A DNA stretch of 64,000 nt, taken from the NCBI GenBank assembly GCA_016081115.2, contig CM071929.1:1984001-2048000 (forward strand), written 5' to 3'. Source of the stretch: Rehmannia glutinosa. Lineage: Eukaryota; Streptophyta; Magnoliopsida; Lamiales; Orobanchaceae. The position numbers and the translations under genes were made by a program. Numbering within the stretch: position 1 is the first letter of the stretch; each line of letters begins with the position of its first letter. Positions 1 through 11,359 of the stretch are shown here, piece after piece. The notes under the pieces are model-generated. The model ran no database searches. It saw only the letters and a list, made by a program, of their open reading frames with translations, and was not told the origin of the DNA.

Positions 1-326
1 CCCTTAGGATTTTCCAACGGCTCGGAGCTATCCCATTTAACACCCTCCTTTTACATAACCCACAAATTAAACTCGGTAAGATTAGTCCCCCTGTTTTGGG
101 GTGTAGCATTTTGTTATAAAGGGACGTTGCAATAATTTACCGGGTCAAATTGTATGTCAAGAACTAATGCATATAGAAGATGGGCTCGTTCTTAGTTACA
201 TCACCGACATGCTTGGTTGGTATCAAATTGTTGCATATGAAGTGGTACCAAGCTCGCCCATACCGACTAAGACTCGTGTGCGGAAAAAAAGAGCACCTCC
301 CACAACCTTTATATGACGTACCACGT

Positions 327-770
327 TCAGTAGCCGACATAAGGTATTACAAATCTCCTCCATACTCGGTGGTTGCGAGATAAATTCGACATACGGTGAG
401 TGATCCACAGGGGAGTCCATAATATTCTCTTATCGCTCTTGTATGTGTATACCTTGTTTACTCCACGTATGAAAACATCCGAGTAATAGCCGAGTTTTGG
501 TCTTTGCATTCGCATAAAATTCTCGGACAATATTCGGTGCGAATGGTCTAGGTTGTGCACAAAGTTTTCTCCATTGCTTCGATGTATCATTTGTGCAAGT
601 TCACCATCATTTGGCCCCGGTTGTAACCCCCGTTCCGCCGTTATGCTCTTCGAGCATAATGTGTCATAATACAACTGTTGTGCTTCCAAATTAAGAAAAC
701 GGTCTTCAATATTTTCCTCGGAAGTACTTGCCACGCTTTTGCCCTTGCTTGCATTCTTTGTTCTTGGCAT
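327..770 (-). pseudogene. Athila downstream ORF (putative plant transposon protein domain)
   Basis: The ORF starts at the ATG whose complement ends at 770 (MPRTKNASKGKS). It contains an ERGLQPG motif near residue 50, which resembles the 'putative plant transposon protein' domain commonly found after the Athila pol gene. In frame it ends at 327, but similar sequence continues in a different frame to about 223 and probably to the left edge, so there is at least one frameshift. The role of this protein is unknown. In Athila elements this position is often called env-like. I see no membrane segment in the part that is present. Confidence 0.6.
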
Positions 771-830
771 TGTAATTGATTTAAAAATTACCTGGAAAAT
801 GACACAAGCAACATAACACATAGAACGCAC

Positions 831-1600
831 AATACGAGATAGGGGTTAGGAATTTTGCAATAACTCAAGAATTATGCATCCTTGTCATCAATTCATGATC
901 AAATAACCTTTAGTACACAATGATGACAAGAATCAAATGCCTAGGTGTAATATTTTTCATTGAAATATTTTAACAAACACCTTGTAGGCATATATGTAAA
1001 GAAGAGATGAACACCAAATTTGAAATTCAATTCATGCCCATTTTTCAACACCAATCAATTCAAGCACAATATAGTCATATATCATCACAATTTATCAAGA
1101 ATTTATCAAGAATTTCGAAATTATAATGATATTGAAAATTCCCACATTTCAACCCTAGGCTAGAAAATTTGAAAAAAATTGATGTACAATTGAAGCTTAC
1201 TTACCCAATTGATGAAGAAGATGAAGATGATGATTAAGTTGCTCAATTGCCCACTGAATGATGTATAAATGAATAATTAGGTGGGATTTTTGTAGAAGAA
1301 GAGGAAATGGACGTGAGGTTGAGTGTGTTATGTTTGCAAAAACAAAATAAGGCTGAATCGAGCCTTAAATTTAACATCACTCCGGTACTGCAATAAATGC
1401 CCGCATGCTCCAATTGCCTTTCGTCGTCTGTCTCCTAAGCCGCATGCATTTTCAATTATTCTTTGCCATTTTTTTATATATATAAAATTTAAAATCACGA
1501 TCAAACTCAAAATTTATAATCACACACTAATTAATTCACACAAAAATCACACCAAAATTCAAATAAATATACACCAAACTAAAAGAAAATAAAATCACAC
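831..1600. other. Non-coding internal region of the Athila element
   Basis: AT-rich sequence between the integrase end and the downstream ORF. Only short chance ORFs are present. Athila elements usually have a long untranslated spacer at this position, and I see nothing more specific. Confidence 0.5.
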
Positions 1601-1795
1601 AAAAATTCGATCACACTAAAATCACTTGGGTTGCTTCTCCAAAAAGCGCTAAATTTATAGTCGTTAGCCGGACTCAACTATTCGGACTCAAGAAATTTCA
1701 TCACCAAGTGGAAGATTTAAAACCTTTCTTGCTTCGTTCCCAAAATAATGTCTCAATCGTTGTCCGTTTACTTGGAACAATTCCCATCGTTTCTC

Positions 1796-2886
1796 TCAAC
1801 TCGACGGCACCATAAGGAAACACACGTTCAACCACAAATGGCCCGGACCATCGTGATTTGAGTTTACTCGAAAGAGTTTCAATCGAGAATTGAACAATAA
1901 TACTTGTTGACCGGGTAAGAATTCACGCCGCAAAATCATTTGATCATGCCATTTTTTTGTTTTTTTCTTTATACATTTTGGCATTTTCATATGATTCTTG
2001 TGAAATTCTTCCATTTCGTTTAATTGAAGTAATCGGTTTTCACCGCCTCTTTCAAGTTAAAATTCAATTTCTTAATTGCCCAATAAGCTCGATGCTCAAG
2101 TTCAACAGCAAATGGCACGCTTTACCAAACACCAATCGATATGGTGACATACCAATGGGTGTTTTATAAGCCGTGCGATAATCCCACAAAGCATCATCGA
2201 GCTTTTGTGCCCAAACCTTCGATTAAAACTCACCGTTTTTTCAAGAATTTGTTTCACTTCACGATTGGAAATTTCGGCTTGACCATTAGATTGAGGATGG
2301 TAACCAAGCGCAATCTTATGACGCACACCAAATTTAGCGGGAAGGTTATTAAATAATTTATTACAAAAATGCGTACCTTCATCACTTACAATAGCTCGAG
2401 GTGTACCGAACCGAGTGAAAATATGCTTGTGCAAGAATTTGAGTACTACCTTAGCATCATTCGTTGGTGTAGCAATCGCCTCAACCCACTTGGAGACGTA
2501 ATCAACCGCAAGCAAAATGTACAAATTTCCATAGACGCGGAAATGGCCCCATAAAGTCAATACCCCACATCAAACAACTCCACCTCCATTATGTTTGTCA
2601 AAGGAAGCTCATGACGCCGTGAAATATTACCAACCCTTTGGCATCGATCACAAGTCTTTATAAAAACATAACAATCTTTGAATAATGTTGGCCAATAAAA
2701 ACCAGATTGTAGTAGATACCTTTGGTAATTGCTGTTCGGGTTGGCGAAATGTCCACCGTAAGATGAGGAATGACGGTGTTGAAGAATCTCTCCAATTTCT
2801 TCCTTCGGAACACAACGGCGAATGATAGAATCAGTAGCATCTCTTGAACAAGAATGAATCATCCCATAAATAAGACTTAACATCAT
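1796..2886 (-). pseudogene. Athila integrase region
   Basis: Read on the minus strand, 2,886-2,557 encodes the zinc-binding N-terminus with an H-x-H type start (LQHRHSS) and the C-x-x-C pair in KTCDRCQRVG. The catalytic core follows in 2,560-2,102: first Asp in AVDYVSKW, second Asp in IVSDEGTHF, and Glu in GQAEISNRE, so the D,D-E triad is present. The C-terminal part continues in another frame to about 1,796. The enzyme would insert the cDNA into chromosomes, but frame breaks within and around it make this copy inactive. Confidence 0.85.
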
Positions 2887-3034
2887 GTAGGAATTTTTTC
2901 TTTTGGTGTGAAGTCAAGTCCGTGGCAAAACTCCTCCCGCGAGGTAATTAACAAAATCTGCGTACCAAGGTAATGATGTCTCTCAAGACGCATAATTTGT
3001 TCATCAGGAAATGATTCTTTTATTGGACTCTCAA

Positions 3035-4240
3035 TCACCTCGTGAGGTTGCTCAAGGCGGGATAGATGATCGACAACCACATTCTCGCTTCTTTTTTATC
3101 CCGAATCTCAATATCAAATTCTTGCAAGAGCAAAATCCATCGAATTAACCGAGGTTTTGCATCCTTTTTGGAGAAAAGATATCGGATTGCCGCATGATCC
3201 GTATAAACAATCACCTTTGTACCCACCAAGTAAGCTCGAAATTTATCAAATGCAAAAACTACCGCCAACATCTCTTTTTCTGTGGTGGTGTAGTTTTGTT
3301 GGGCGTTGTCCATGGTCCTACTTGTGTAGTAAATAGCTTTAAAAATTCTGTCTCGCCTTTGACCAAGAACGGCACCCACTGCATAATCACTTGCATCGCA
3401 CATAAGCTCAAATGGTTGAGTCCAATCCGACACTATCATAATTGGAGCTGAAACGAGTGCCTTTTTTATCTGTTCAAATGCCTGCAAACACAACTCATCA
3501 AAGCAAAAGATAGCATCTTTTTCAAGGAGATTACAAAGTGGTTTAACAATTTTTGAAAAATCTTTTATGAATCTCCTATAAAATCCTGCATGCCCTAAAA
3601 AGCTTCTTATGCCTTTCACATTTGAAGGTGGGGGTAGCTTTTCAATAGCCACAACTTTCGCCCTGTCAACTTCCAAACCTGTACAAGAAATACGATGCTC
3701 AAGTACAATCCCTTCTTTGACCATAAAGTGATATTTTTTCCAATTAAGTACAAGATTAGTTTCTCACAACGTTGCAAAACCAGGAGATAAGTTATGCAAA
3801 CAATGGTCAAACGAAGTACCAAAAACAGAAAAATCGCCCATAAAAATCTCCATGATTTCCTCAACCATACCATGAAAAATCGCCATCATACACCTACGAA
3901 AAGTAGCGGTGCATTACATAATCCAAATGGCATCTGCGAAATGCAAAAGTACCATATGGACATATAAAAGTAGTCTTTTTCTTGATCTCGGGGGCAATGG
4001 CAATTTGATTGTACTGAATAGCCATCAAGAAAACAATAGTATTCGTAACCGCCAACCTGTCCAACATTTGATCAATAAAGGAGAGGGGAAAATGATCCTT
4101 ACGAGTAGCTTTATTCAATTTTCTATAATCAATACATACTCGCCATCCTGTGATGATTCGTGTAGAAATTAATTCATTGTTATCATTTTTCACAAATGTC
4201 ATACCTCCCTTTTTAGGAACAAACTGTCACTTAGGACTCA
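3035..4240 (-). pseudogene. Athila reverse transcriptase and RNase H region
   Basis: The RT fingers and palm begin near 4,202 with the motif WRVCIDYRKLNKATRKDHFP. The palm continues through a frame break to the catalytic loop at about 3,830-3,845, which reads FMGD, not FMDD, so the first catalytic aspartate is lost. The thumb and RNase H follow in an open 229-codon frame at 3,724-3,035, with CDASDYAVGAVLGQ, TTTEKEMLAVVFAFDKFR and YTDHAAIRYL. There is a stop upstream of the fingers around 4,225. Reverse transcription by this copy is not possible. Confidence 0.88.
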
Positions 4241-4354
4241 CACATGAACTATCAAAAATGGCATAAATAATACCGCCTTTAGCCACTTTGAAACCTCATT
4301 TCTCACAACTTCTTTCATTCGGGATTAAGTCGTCTTTGATGCTCAATAGATGGT

Positions 4355-5200
4355 TTATAAGATTCTTCCATTAAAATTTTGTGCATTACAATGGAAGGAC
4401 TTATACCTTTCAAATCGAAATATACCAACCCAAAGCCGACTTATGTTCACGAAGCACATGCAACAACTTATCCAATTCGGATGAAGATAATGAAGCGAGA
4501 AACAATTACGGGTAAGTTTTATCTTTTCCCAAAAATGCATATTGAAGATGTTAGGAAGTTCCTTTAGTTCTAAAGTACCTTTCGGAATATTTTCAATATT
4601 GGCATTTTCTAATGCTTCCTTTTGTTTTTCTTTTACAATTTCTTTAGCCTCAAGAGAAAGAATAAACTCAAGCAAATCAATATCATCACTATCTTCCTCA
4701 TCACATTTCATTATTGAATTAATCAAACAATGTTCTAACGGATCTTTTAAATCTTGTTTTATAACTTCCGTTTGATCACATTGTTCGATCTTATCAATAA
4801 AATGACATGTGTGAGGTTCTTCTTGAAATTTCATTGCTTTATAAATGTTAAATAGTACCTCATCATCATTTACCCGTAATGTTAACTCTCCTCGTTGCAC
4901 GTCAATTAGAGCTCGTCCCGTTGCTAGAAAAGGTCTTCCAAGAATCAATGGCATTTCATGATCTTCCTCCATATCCAACACCACAAAGTCGCGGGAAATA
5001 TGAATTTATCCACTTTGATCAACACATCGTCAATCACTCCTCTTGGGTAGGTGAGTGATCTATCGGCTAATTGCAATGTGATGGTGGATGGCGTTATTTC
5101 TCCAAGGCCAAGTTTCTCGAAAAAAAGGATAACGGCATAAGATTAATGCTAGCACCTAAATCACAAAGAGCTTTATTAAAATAAGAATCATAAATAGTGC
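4355..5200 (-). pseudogene. Athila retropepsin region
   Basis: The active-site motif reads DLGASINLMPLS on the minus strand at about 5,140-5,175, the D-L-G-A variant found in Athila and Tat proteases. After a frame break, 4,984-4,355 is open and begins VLDMEEDHEMPLILGRPFLA, the flap-to-C-terminus signature (ILGRPFL) of this protease family. A poorly conserved acidic linker follows, leading into RT. The enzyme would process the gag-pol polyprotein. Confidence 0.8.
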
Positions 5201-5328
5201 GAGGATAGTGAAACTCCCGGATCTCTTAATTTTTGTGGTAGCTTTCTTTGCAAAATGGCGCTACACTCTTCTCGTGAGATTGACCGTCTCGTATGCCTCC
5301 AACCTTCTCTTTCTCGACATCACATCCT

Positions 5329-6904
5329 TCATGAATTTTGCATAGTTTGGCATTTGCTCAAGTGCATCGGCAAAAGGGATGTTGATGTGAATTTTCTTGA
5401 ATATTTCAAAAACTTGGAAAATTGAGCGTCCAACTTTTTCTTCGAAATCTCTCGTGGAAAAGGAAGAAAATTTGGTAACACATTATCGGAATTGGAAATT
5501 GGTTTTACCTCAATTTTTGCCTTTTCTCGATTGCTTATCAATGCCCTCTTTATTGTGGAGTGTTTCGAGTTTGCTTTCAGTTCATTGGTGGCGTGAGTAG
5601 GCATCTTTGGTTCATCATATTCCGTTCCACTTCTCAACTTAATGGCCTTGCAATGCTCCCGTGGGTTCACCGGTGTTACTTGGAAACGTATCAACTTTCT
5701 TTGTGAATTAATAGCCGTGGCCAATTGACCCACATGTGTCCCCAAAGATTTGAGATGACTTTCAATTGTTGTAACCCTTGAACCCAAATTTTCTATGTTA
5801 GAATCGGCCTTGTTCATCCTTGCTCTTGATTCTACAAGGAATGAACTAAGTAATTCCTCCAAAGATGGCTTTTGTTCTCCCACATGTGTACTCGTACTTG
5901 CTTGATTCTGATATCCCGGAGGTGGTTGCAACACATTTCTCGTATTGCTATACGAGAAATTTTCATGATTGCGAAGTCCCGGATGATAATGCGTCGGCAA
6001 TTGATTCCTCGATTGTTGAAACCCGATTGTTCACATAATTCGCTTGCTCCGTATCGGGATTCACAATTTCTTGACTTATCTCCATGACTGCCTCTGGTTG
6101 TTGTTTTCCACCCGAATTTAGAGTAGCAATTTGCTTTGACAAAGCGGAAATTTGAGAGGCCAATGCGGACATAGTATCAAGTTCAAGAACACCGGCAACT
6201 TTTCTTGGCGTAGATCTTTCAGAAGGCCATTGATAACTATTGGCAGCCATTTCTTCGAGTAAAAGCATGGCTTCACTTGGAGTTTTAGCCATCAATGTAC
6301 CTCCCATCGCAAAGCATCTATAATAGTTCTTGAATGCCCATTCATACCATTGTAGAAATATTTGAACTTTTTGCCAATCTGCGTACCCGTGTTGTGGACA
6401 CCTCCTCAATAATTCTTTGAATCGCTCCCAAGCTTCGTAGAGTGGCTCAAAGTCGAGTTGATGGAATTGAGCAATCTCACTTTTCAGTTGAAGTGTCTTG
6501 CTAGGTGGAAAGAATTTTGCCATGAATTTTTCAGTGAGATCATTCCAACTAGTGATACTTCCGGTGGAAAGGTTTGAAGCCTTTGTCTAGCTTTATCACG
6601 AAGTGAAAACGGAAATAACCTCAACCGAATAGCTTCATCGGGGGACTCCATTCATTTTGATAGTGTCACATATCTCGAGAAAAATAGCCAAATGAGCATT
6701 CGGTCGTCTACGGTACTACCCCCAAACCGATTTTGTTGCACCATGTTTATTAGGGTGGCTTCAATTCAAAATTATTCGCATTGATAGGTTGGCGAACAAT
6801 GCCCGAATAGTTTTGATTCGTGGTTGGTCGAAAATAGTCCCGAATGGCCCTTTCCGTGGTGCAACAATAGGTATGCGTTCTTCATCATCACCGATTCTCG
6901 CCAT
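5329..6904 (-). pseudogene. Athila gag (capsid) region
   Basis: The likely start is the ATG complementary to 6,902-6,904 (MARIGDDEERIPIVAP). The sequence NAHLAIFLEICDTIKMNG appears near 6,700, followed by the gag hallmark FEPLYEAWERFKELLRRCP at about 6,400 and by PSEAMLLLEEMAANSYQW. The C-terminal part (6,000-5,329) has a predicted coiled-coil stretch around SRVTTIESHLKSLGTHVGQL. At least two frameshifts separate these blocks, one near 6,600 and one near 5,980. Gag forms the virus-like particle. The block order and wording are those of Athila-type elements. Confidence 0.85.
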
Positions 6905-7109
6905 TTTTGTGAATTCGATTCTTCGTGCGGCTCTAATCTTTCAAGCGTTCTTTCAATTTCGGATCAAATAAGATTAAATTAGCACTTTTATTTTTTCGCA
7001 TCAACAAGAAAACACAAAAATGACAATGACCCTATTGTAACAAAAAAAACAATCTAAATTAAAGTAAAACTACTAAGTAATAATATTAGCGCAAATAAGA
7101 TGAATTATT

Positions 7110-7125
7110 CCCAAGAACGACGCCA
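7110..7125 (-). other. Primer-binding site, tRNA-Asp type, degenerate
   Basis: On the minus strand this reads TGGCGTCGTTCTTGGG, close to the tRNA-Asp 3'-end complement TGGCGCCGTT-type site that Athila elements use. It lies immediately inside the LTR, at the expected place, and fixes the element's orientation. Confidence 0.75.
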
Positions 7126-7126
7126 A

Positions 7127-8510
7127 AAACTAGTTAGAGAATTTTCTAACCGCAAGTCTACGGTGTCAAGTTTTAATATAGAGTAGTAAGGTTGTCGAAT
7201 CCACAGGAATAATTATTGAATTATTGCTAAGTACTATAATATAGTAGTCTAACTTTATTTAGAAATTCAATATATGATGGAGTTGATTATACTAAAAATA
7301 CTAAAAATAAATCAAGAATATGAAAATATTAATGAGTTTATCCAAATGATTAAATGAATTCTAGAGGTATGATGAATCTAGTTATCCCTTATGTTGTCAA
7401 TATGGTTTATCAATCATAAATTACCAATTTATAAGTCAAGATTTCTACAATAATCATTCCTCTCTCAAGTGCCAAATGATTTTAGATTCAATTGGAAAAT
7501 CAATATCTCTATAAAAATCACCAATTAAAATCTCAATAAAAGCTATGAATCTTGATAAATGACTTCAAAGGATTCACAAATCTCTCAATTCTATGAAATC
7601 CTAGGTTATGCTATTCCATGGTCATGTATTCAATTACCTTTCTCAAGTGTCAAATCATATACACCAAACAATCTAAATTATTGATCAAGTAATTTAGAAA
7701 AAATATATCCAAATAGCACAAATAAATTGATAGATCTAGATTGACAAACCACAATCTCAAAACATAAGTTCAAACATAGATTACATCATTCCTCTAGAAT
7801 TATAGAGTTTAGCTCATGATTAAAGAAAATAAATCCATGAAAATACGACAATACATCTTACAAGATATGAAGAAAGCAACAAAATAAGAACAAAGAGTTG
7901 AGAGATCTTCTCTATTTCTAGATGATAGAAGCCTCCAATCTTCTTCTCCAAATTCTTCTAAAGATGCTCCAATCCTTCTTCCTTATCCTCGTAGTTGTTT
8001 TATTCTCTTCCAAGGGTTCCAAGATCCCCAATTTCAAGCCCCAAGGCTAGTATTTATATGCCACAAAAATCCAAGAAAGGGAGTAGGTAAGCTAGGAAAT
8101 TCCGCCCGGGCGCGGCAGCTCAAAACTTCCCGCACACAATTGATCGCCCAGGCAGCTGCAGCCACCCGCATCGTCAATTTCTTCCGCCCGGTCTTTCTTG
8201 GCCGGGCGTGGGCTAGCGCAGCGCCACATGCTCGCTTCCAAACTTGCACACCTTGTCACGGCTGCAGCCGCAGTCGCCCGCCCGTCCTTGGGTCAAAGTG
8301 CGATTTTTCCTTTTTCAAACGCGATTTCTTCTTTCTTCGCGCCGTTTTTCATCGTTTTCTTCATTTCTCGGCTACCAAATCTGTAGTGACTCTTCATCGA
8401 CACTATTTGAAATAAATTGGACTCTAAAGACTCTAAAAACACCCAAAATAAAACCAAATTCTAATCTAAAATACTCAAATAAGTTGGTAACATACCAACT
8501 TAACAACAAG
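7127..8510 (-). repeat. 5' LTR of the Athila element
   Basis: About 1.4 kb of non-coding sequence lies between the primer-binding site and the pararetroviral copy. It includes the phrase around 7,150-7,215 (accgcaagtctacggtgtca, then gaatccacagg) and the tract near 7,925-7,975 rich in 'cttcttctcc' found in Athila/Tat LTRs. A related copy lies at 61,090-62,640 in the same orientation. There is a striking GC-rich block at 8,100-8,290. The exact ends are uncertain because the partner LTR is outside the window. Confidence 0.7.
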
Positions 8511-8585
8511 TAATCTTTAAACGGGATAAATTAATAGAAAATTATGAAGACATGTTGAAGCGAGAAAACCCCTTTTTATTAAGAA

Positions 8586-8603
8586 TTTATTGAAATATTT
8601 ATT
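8586..8603 (-). terminator. Two poly(A) signals of the pararetroviral transcript
   Basis: The complement reads AATAAA at 8,598-8,603 and again at 8,586-8,591. They lie about 180-200 bases downstream (in viral orientation) of the TATA box at 8,785-8,792. In caulimovirids the terminally redundant RNA has its poly(A) signal roughly this far after the promoter. Confidence 0.6.
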
Positions 8604-8784
8604 ACATTAGTAATCCCCTTTTGGGAGGAGAATATTGCTTTAGCCTCTCATATACGAGGCTTGCACTTGAAAATACATAAAACTTAAAACTAAAATACTC
8701 AAAATATTATAATTTTTTCACTCAGATTTTATTGTAAAAAACTAAGGAGAATGTTCGATGTCCTCGTTTCCTTCAAATCTCGCA

Positions 8785-8792
8785 ATTTATAG
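8785..8792 (-). promoter_or_regulatory. Pararetroviral promoter: TATA box with upstream TGACG element
   Basis: The minus strand reads CTATAAAT here. A TGACG motif of the as-1 type lies about 70 bases upstream, at 8,858-8,862. The arrangement of TGACG, TATA, roughly 180 bases, then AATAAA is that of the caulimovirid full-length-RNA promoter. The motifs are directly visible. Whether the promoter still works is unknown. Confidence 0.6.
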
Positions 8793-9189
8793 AGGTAAGT
8801 CCCAGGACTTGAAAGGCGGACTTCAAATCTTGTTGAAACTTATGATGTTACTACTTCCGTCATATCTGCATTATTGCCTCGCCTTGTTGTCTTCCTTTTC
8901 TTTCCGCGTGACTCGGCTATGTGATGGTTGTCGAGGAATCTTTTAAAAAGTTGGTGCGTGGTCCCCAAGGAAAACGCATCTTGTGAGTTGGGCCCTTATC
9001 CTTTCCGGTTGTATGGTCTTGTCGATCGGGTTTGGGTCGAAAACCTTTCCCAAACTCGGTTTCTTCTCATTCGGGGCATGCTTGTGATTGATTGATCCAA
9101 CGGCCAACATGCGCCATGTTCTGAAATTTTCGGTAAGTTTCTTTACTTAGGAATCTTATTCTCCTGCAGAATTCTTCTTTTGGTCTCGA

Positions 9190-10560
9190 AGAGTTCCTCC
9201 GCAAAGAATATTTTCATGAGATTTTATAATGACAATATCATAATCATAATATTGACATTCAACTTGCCATCTAAGTAATCGAGCCTTTTCTCGGTTTTGA
9301 TTCAATTTTATTTTTCGAGAAAAGCCTTGACACTTGAATTATCAATTTTAAAGTAAACTTTTTAGCCAAGTAAAAATAGAGGCCATTTTTTAAAAGCCTT
9401 TTCGATCGCAAAGAATTCTTTCTCGTTGATATGTCATCCATTTTGCTTCACTTTGGGTGTGAATAAATCGCCGCAATATCCGCATGTCACTTCCTCGTTT
9501 GGTGTGACCTTAGTAAGAATCGCCGCCCACCAATCATGTTTTGGCATCCGTGTAAAGAACCAGATTCATCCTCGTTTTGGGAAATCGCAAGCTTTGGAAG
9601 CTTTTTACAAACTTCTTTAAGTTTCTTAATTCCTTCTTGATGTTCATCTTCCCATTTGAATATCGTGATCTTTTTTAAGCAATGCGCTAAACACCTTCCC
9701 GTAATATGCCGATTGTTAATGAACATCCCAAAGAAAATTAACAACTCCAAGAAAACTCAAGTTGTTTCTTGTCTTTCATTGTATCCGAAATCCTTGTATC
9801 TTCTCTACAATATGATTCGTGGAATAATTCCAGATTCATCGATTTCAATTCCGAGGAATTCAATCTGTCTTGTTGCGACACGCCTTCTTTTCCGAAAGCA
9901 CTAATCCTTCTTTGTGACAAACATCTCGAAAATATTTCCAAATGTTTGAGATGCTCCTTCATGTTTTTTGATGCGATCATAATATCGTCAATATACACGA
10001 ACATGAAAGCGAAATAATATTTGAAGAGATCATCCATCTTTCTTTGATATATATGGGGTGCATTAGCCAATCCCATAGGCATCACGCTCCAAATATAATG
10101 TCCTTGTGGTGTGGAGAAAGTTGTGAACTTCTTGTTTTCTTCCTCCATCTTAATGGTAGAATCCAGATTTGCAATCAAACTTTGAGAATATCTTGGTACC
10201 TTTGATGCGCTTAACTAGATGTTCTCTGCTTGGGATATAGTATTCGTCGAATTTTAAAATGTTATTAATCCCCTTGTAATTAATAACAAGTCTTGGCTTT
10301 TCTCTTTTGATTTATCCATGGTTTCGACTAAGAATCCGGATCTTGTATGGAGAAACTATCGGTGAAATTAACTTAAGGTCAAGATGTTCCTTAAGTATCT
10401 TTTGCATATCCTCACGATCTTCCCGATTCAAAAGGATTGGTTTGAATCTCACGAACTCGTACTCCTTTCCTGGTTTAACCTTCAAGGATGCTTTGAGCTC
10501 GTTCTTGTCCCACCATGCTAAAGGATTTTCATTATAATTCATTTGGATCCTCTTCTTGAT
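9190..10560 (-). pseudogene. Pararetroviral reverse transcriptase and RNase H region
   Basis: The pre-RT block ENPLAWWDKNELKASLKVKP is in the frame 10,833-10,312. The RT palm in frame 10,178-9,738 has PQGHYIWSVMPMGLANAP and an intact catalytic YIDD (FVYIDDIMIAS). The RT connection follows in 9,750-9,487 (FKWEDEHQEGIKKLKEVCKK). RNase H sequence continues in shifted frames to about 9,190. The wording PQGHYxW and NAPxIYQRKMD is caulimovirid rather than Ty3/gypsy. At least four frame breaks are present between 10,560 and 9,190. Confidence 0.8.
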
Positions 10561-11041
10561 ATCTTCGAGTGATATTTGTTCTTCTATTGTAACATCACTC
10601 TGCGACTTCTCCATTAGGCTCATCATTAGTTCTCGCAATAGCCTCGGAGGAACTCGTTCTTCTTCTTGTATTCTCGAATGAATGCAAGTCATTATCCCAT
10701 CGTTTTGTATCCTTTTGCTTGAACCATATTGTCGAAAGGATAATAAGGCATCACCAAATCTTCTTTTATCCGCCATTTTTGGATTTTGAAGTTTGGCTTC
10801 ATCACCACGTTTGCTACGAAAATTAATAGACATTTTTCGTAAAATGCTTCCAAATAGATCTCGGACAATAATCTTATGATCACATAATGTGTGAAAATAA
10901 GTCTTCTTGTCTCATTCTCCGTGTAAATCGCTTAAATGTTTGTAGGAAATTATTTTTTAGTAATACATATATGCTCTGTATTATGGAAATAGATTGGTGG
11001 CGTCTTCACTTTGTACCACGGGTACCGTCTCGCGCCTCCGA

Positions 11042-11359
11042 TCATGATTTTTGCTTGTTTAATTCCCCTATTAAGAATAAGAATTCTTTTAGAGAAATCT
11101 CTTCCGCAATAGGTAAATCTTCTCCAATTTCTTTAGGAAAAACCTTCGGCTTTGCAAAAGTACATATTCCTAAGACTGAATTGATATAGGCAAATAAATA
11201 CTCGGCCTTGTATTCCGCATATAACATTCCGATAGAAATGTATATGGAGAATGGACTAGTGGTCATCCGATTCTCGTATCTTTTATCATCCACCGTGAAC
11301 TCCATTCCATCTTGTAATCTTTCCCAAGTTTTATGATCTTCAAGAAATTCAATTCCCAA
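11042..11359 (-). pseudogene. Pararetroviral aspartic-protease-like block
   Basis: This is an open stretch of 105 codons, upstream of RT in viral order, where the protease is expected. The segment around YLFAYINSVLGICTFAKPKV aligns by position with the caulimovirid protease active-site loop. The usual D-S/T-G triplet is not there: the visible triplet is N-S-V. The assignment rests on position and flanking pattern, so it is moderate. If it is correct, this copy cannot process its polyprotein. Confidence 0.5.

Larger units (their letters stand above)
1..8510 (-). mobile_element. Degraded Athila-type Ty3/gypsy LTR retrotransposon, 3' end outside window
   Basis: The order on the minus strand is LTR, primer-binding site, gag, retropepsin, RT, RNase H, integrase, then a lineage-specific ORF. 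This is the Athila/Tat order and includes their extra ORF after integrase. The gag wording, the DLGAS-type protease and the tRNA-Asp-like primer site all fit Athila. The reading frame is broken many times by shifts and stops, so it is a dead copy. The 3' LTR would lie left of base 1. The individual parts are listed separately. The right boundary near 8,510 is inferred from where LTR-like sequence gives way to viral sequence. Confidence 0.85.

Noticed and set aside
6789..6971. Plus-strand ORF of 60 codons
   Set aside because: It is the antisense shadow of the Athila gag start on the minus strand.
8140..8513. Overlapping plus-strand ORFs in a GC-rich block
   Set aside because: They lie inside the LTR, in three frames at once, and have no domain similarity I recognise.
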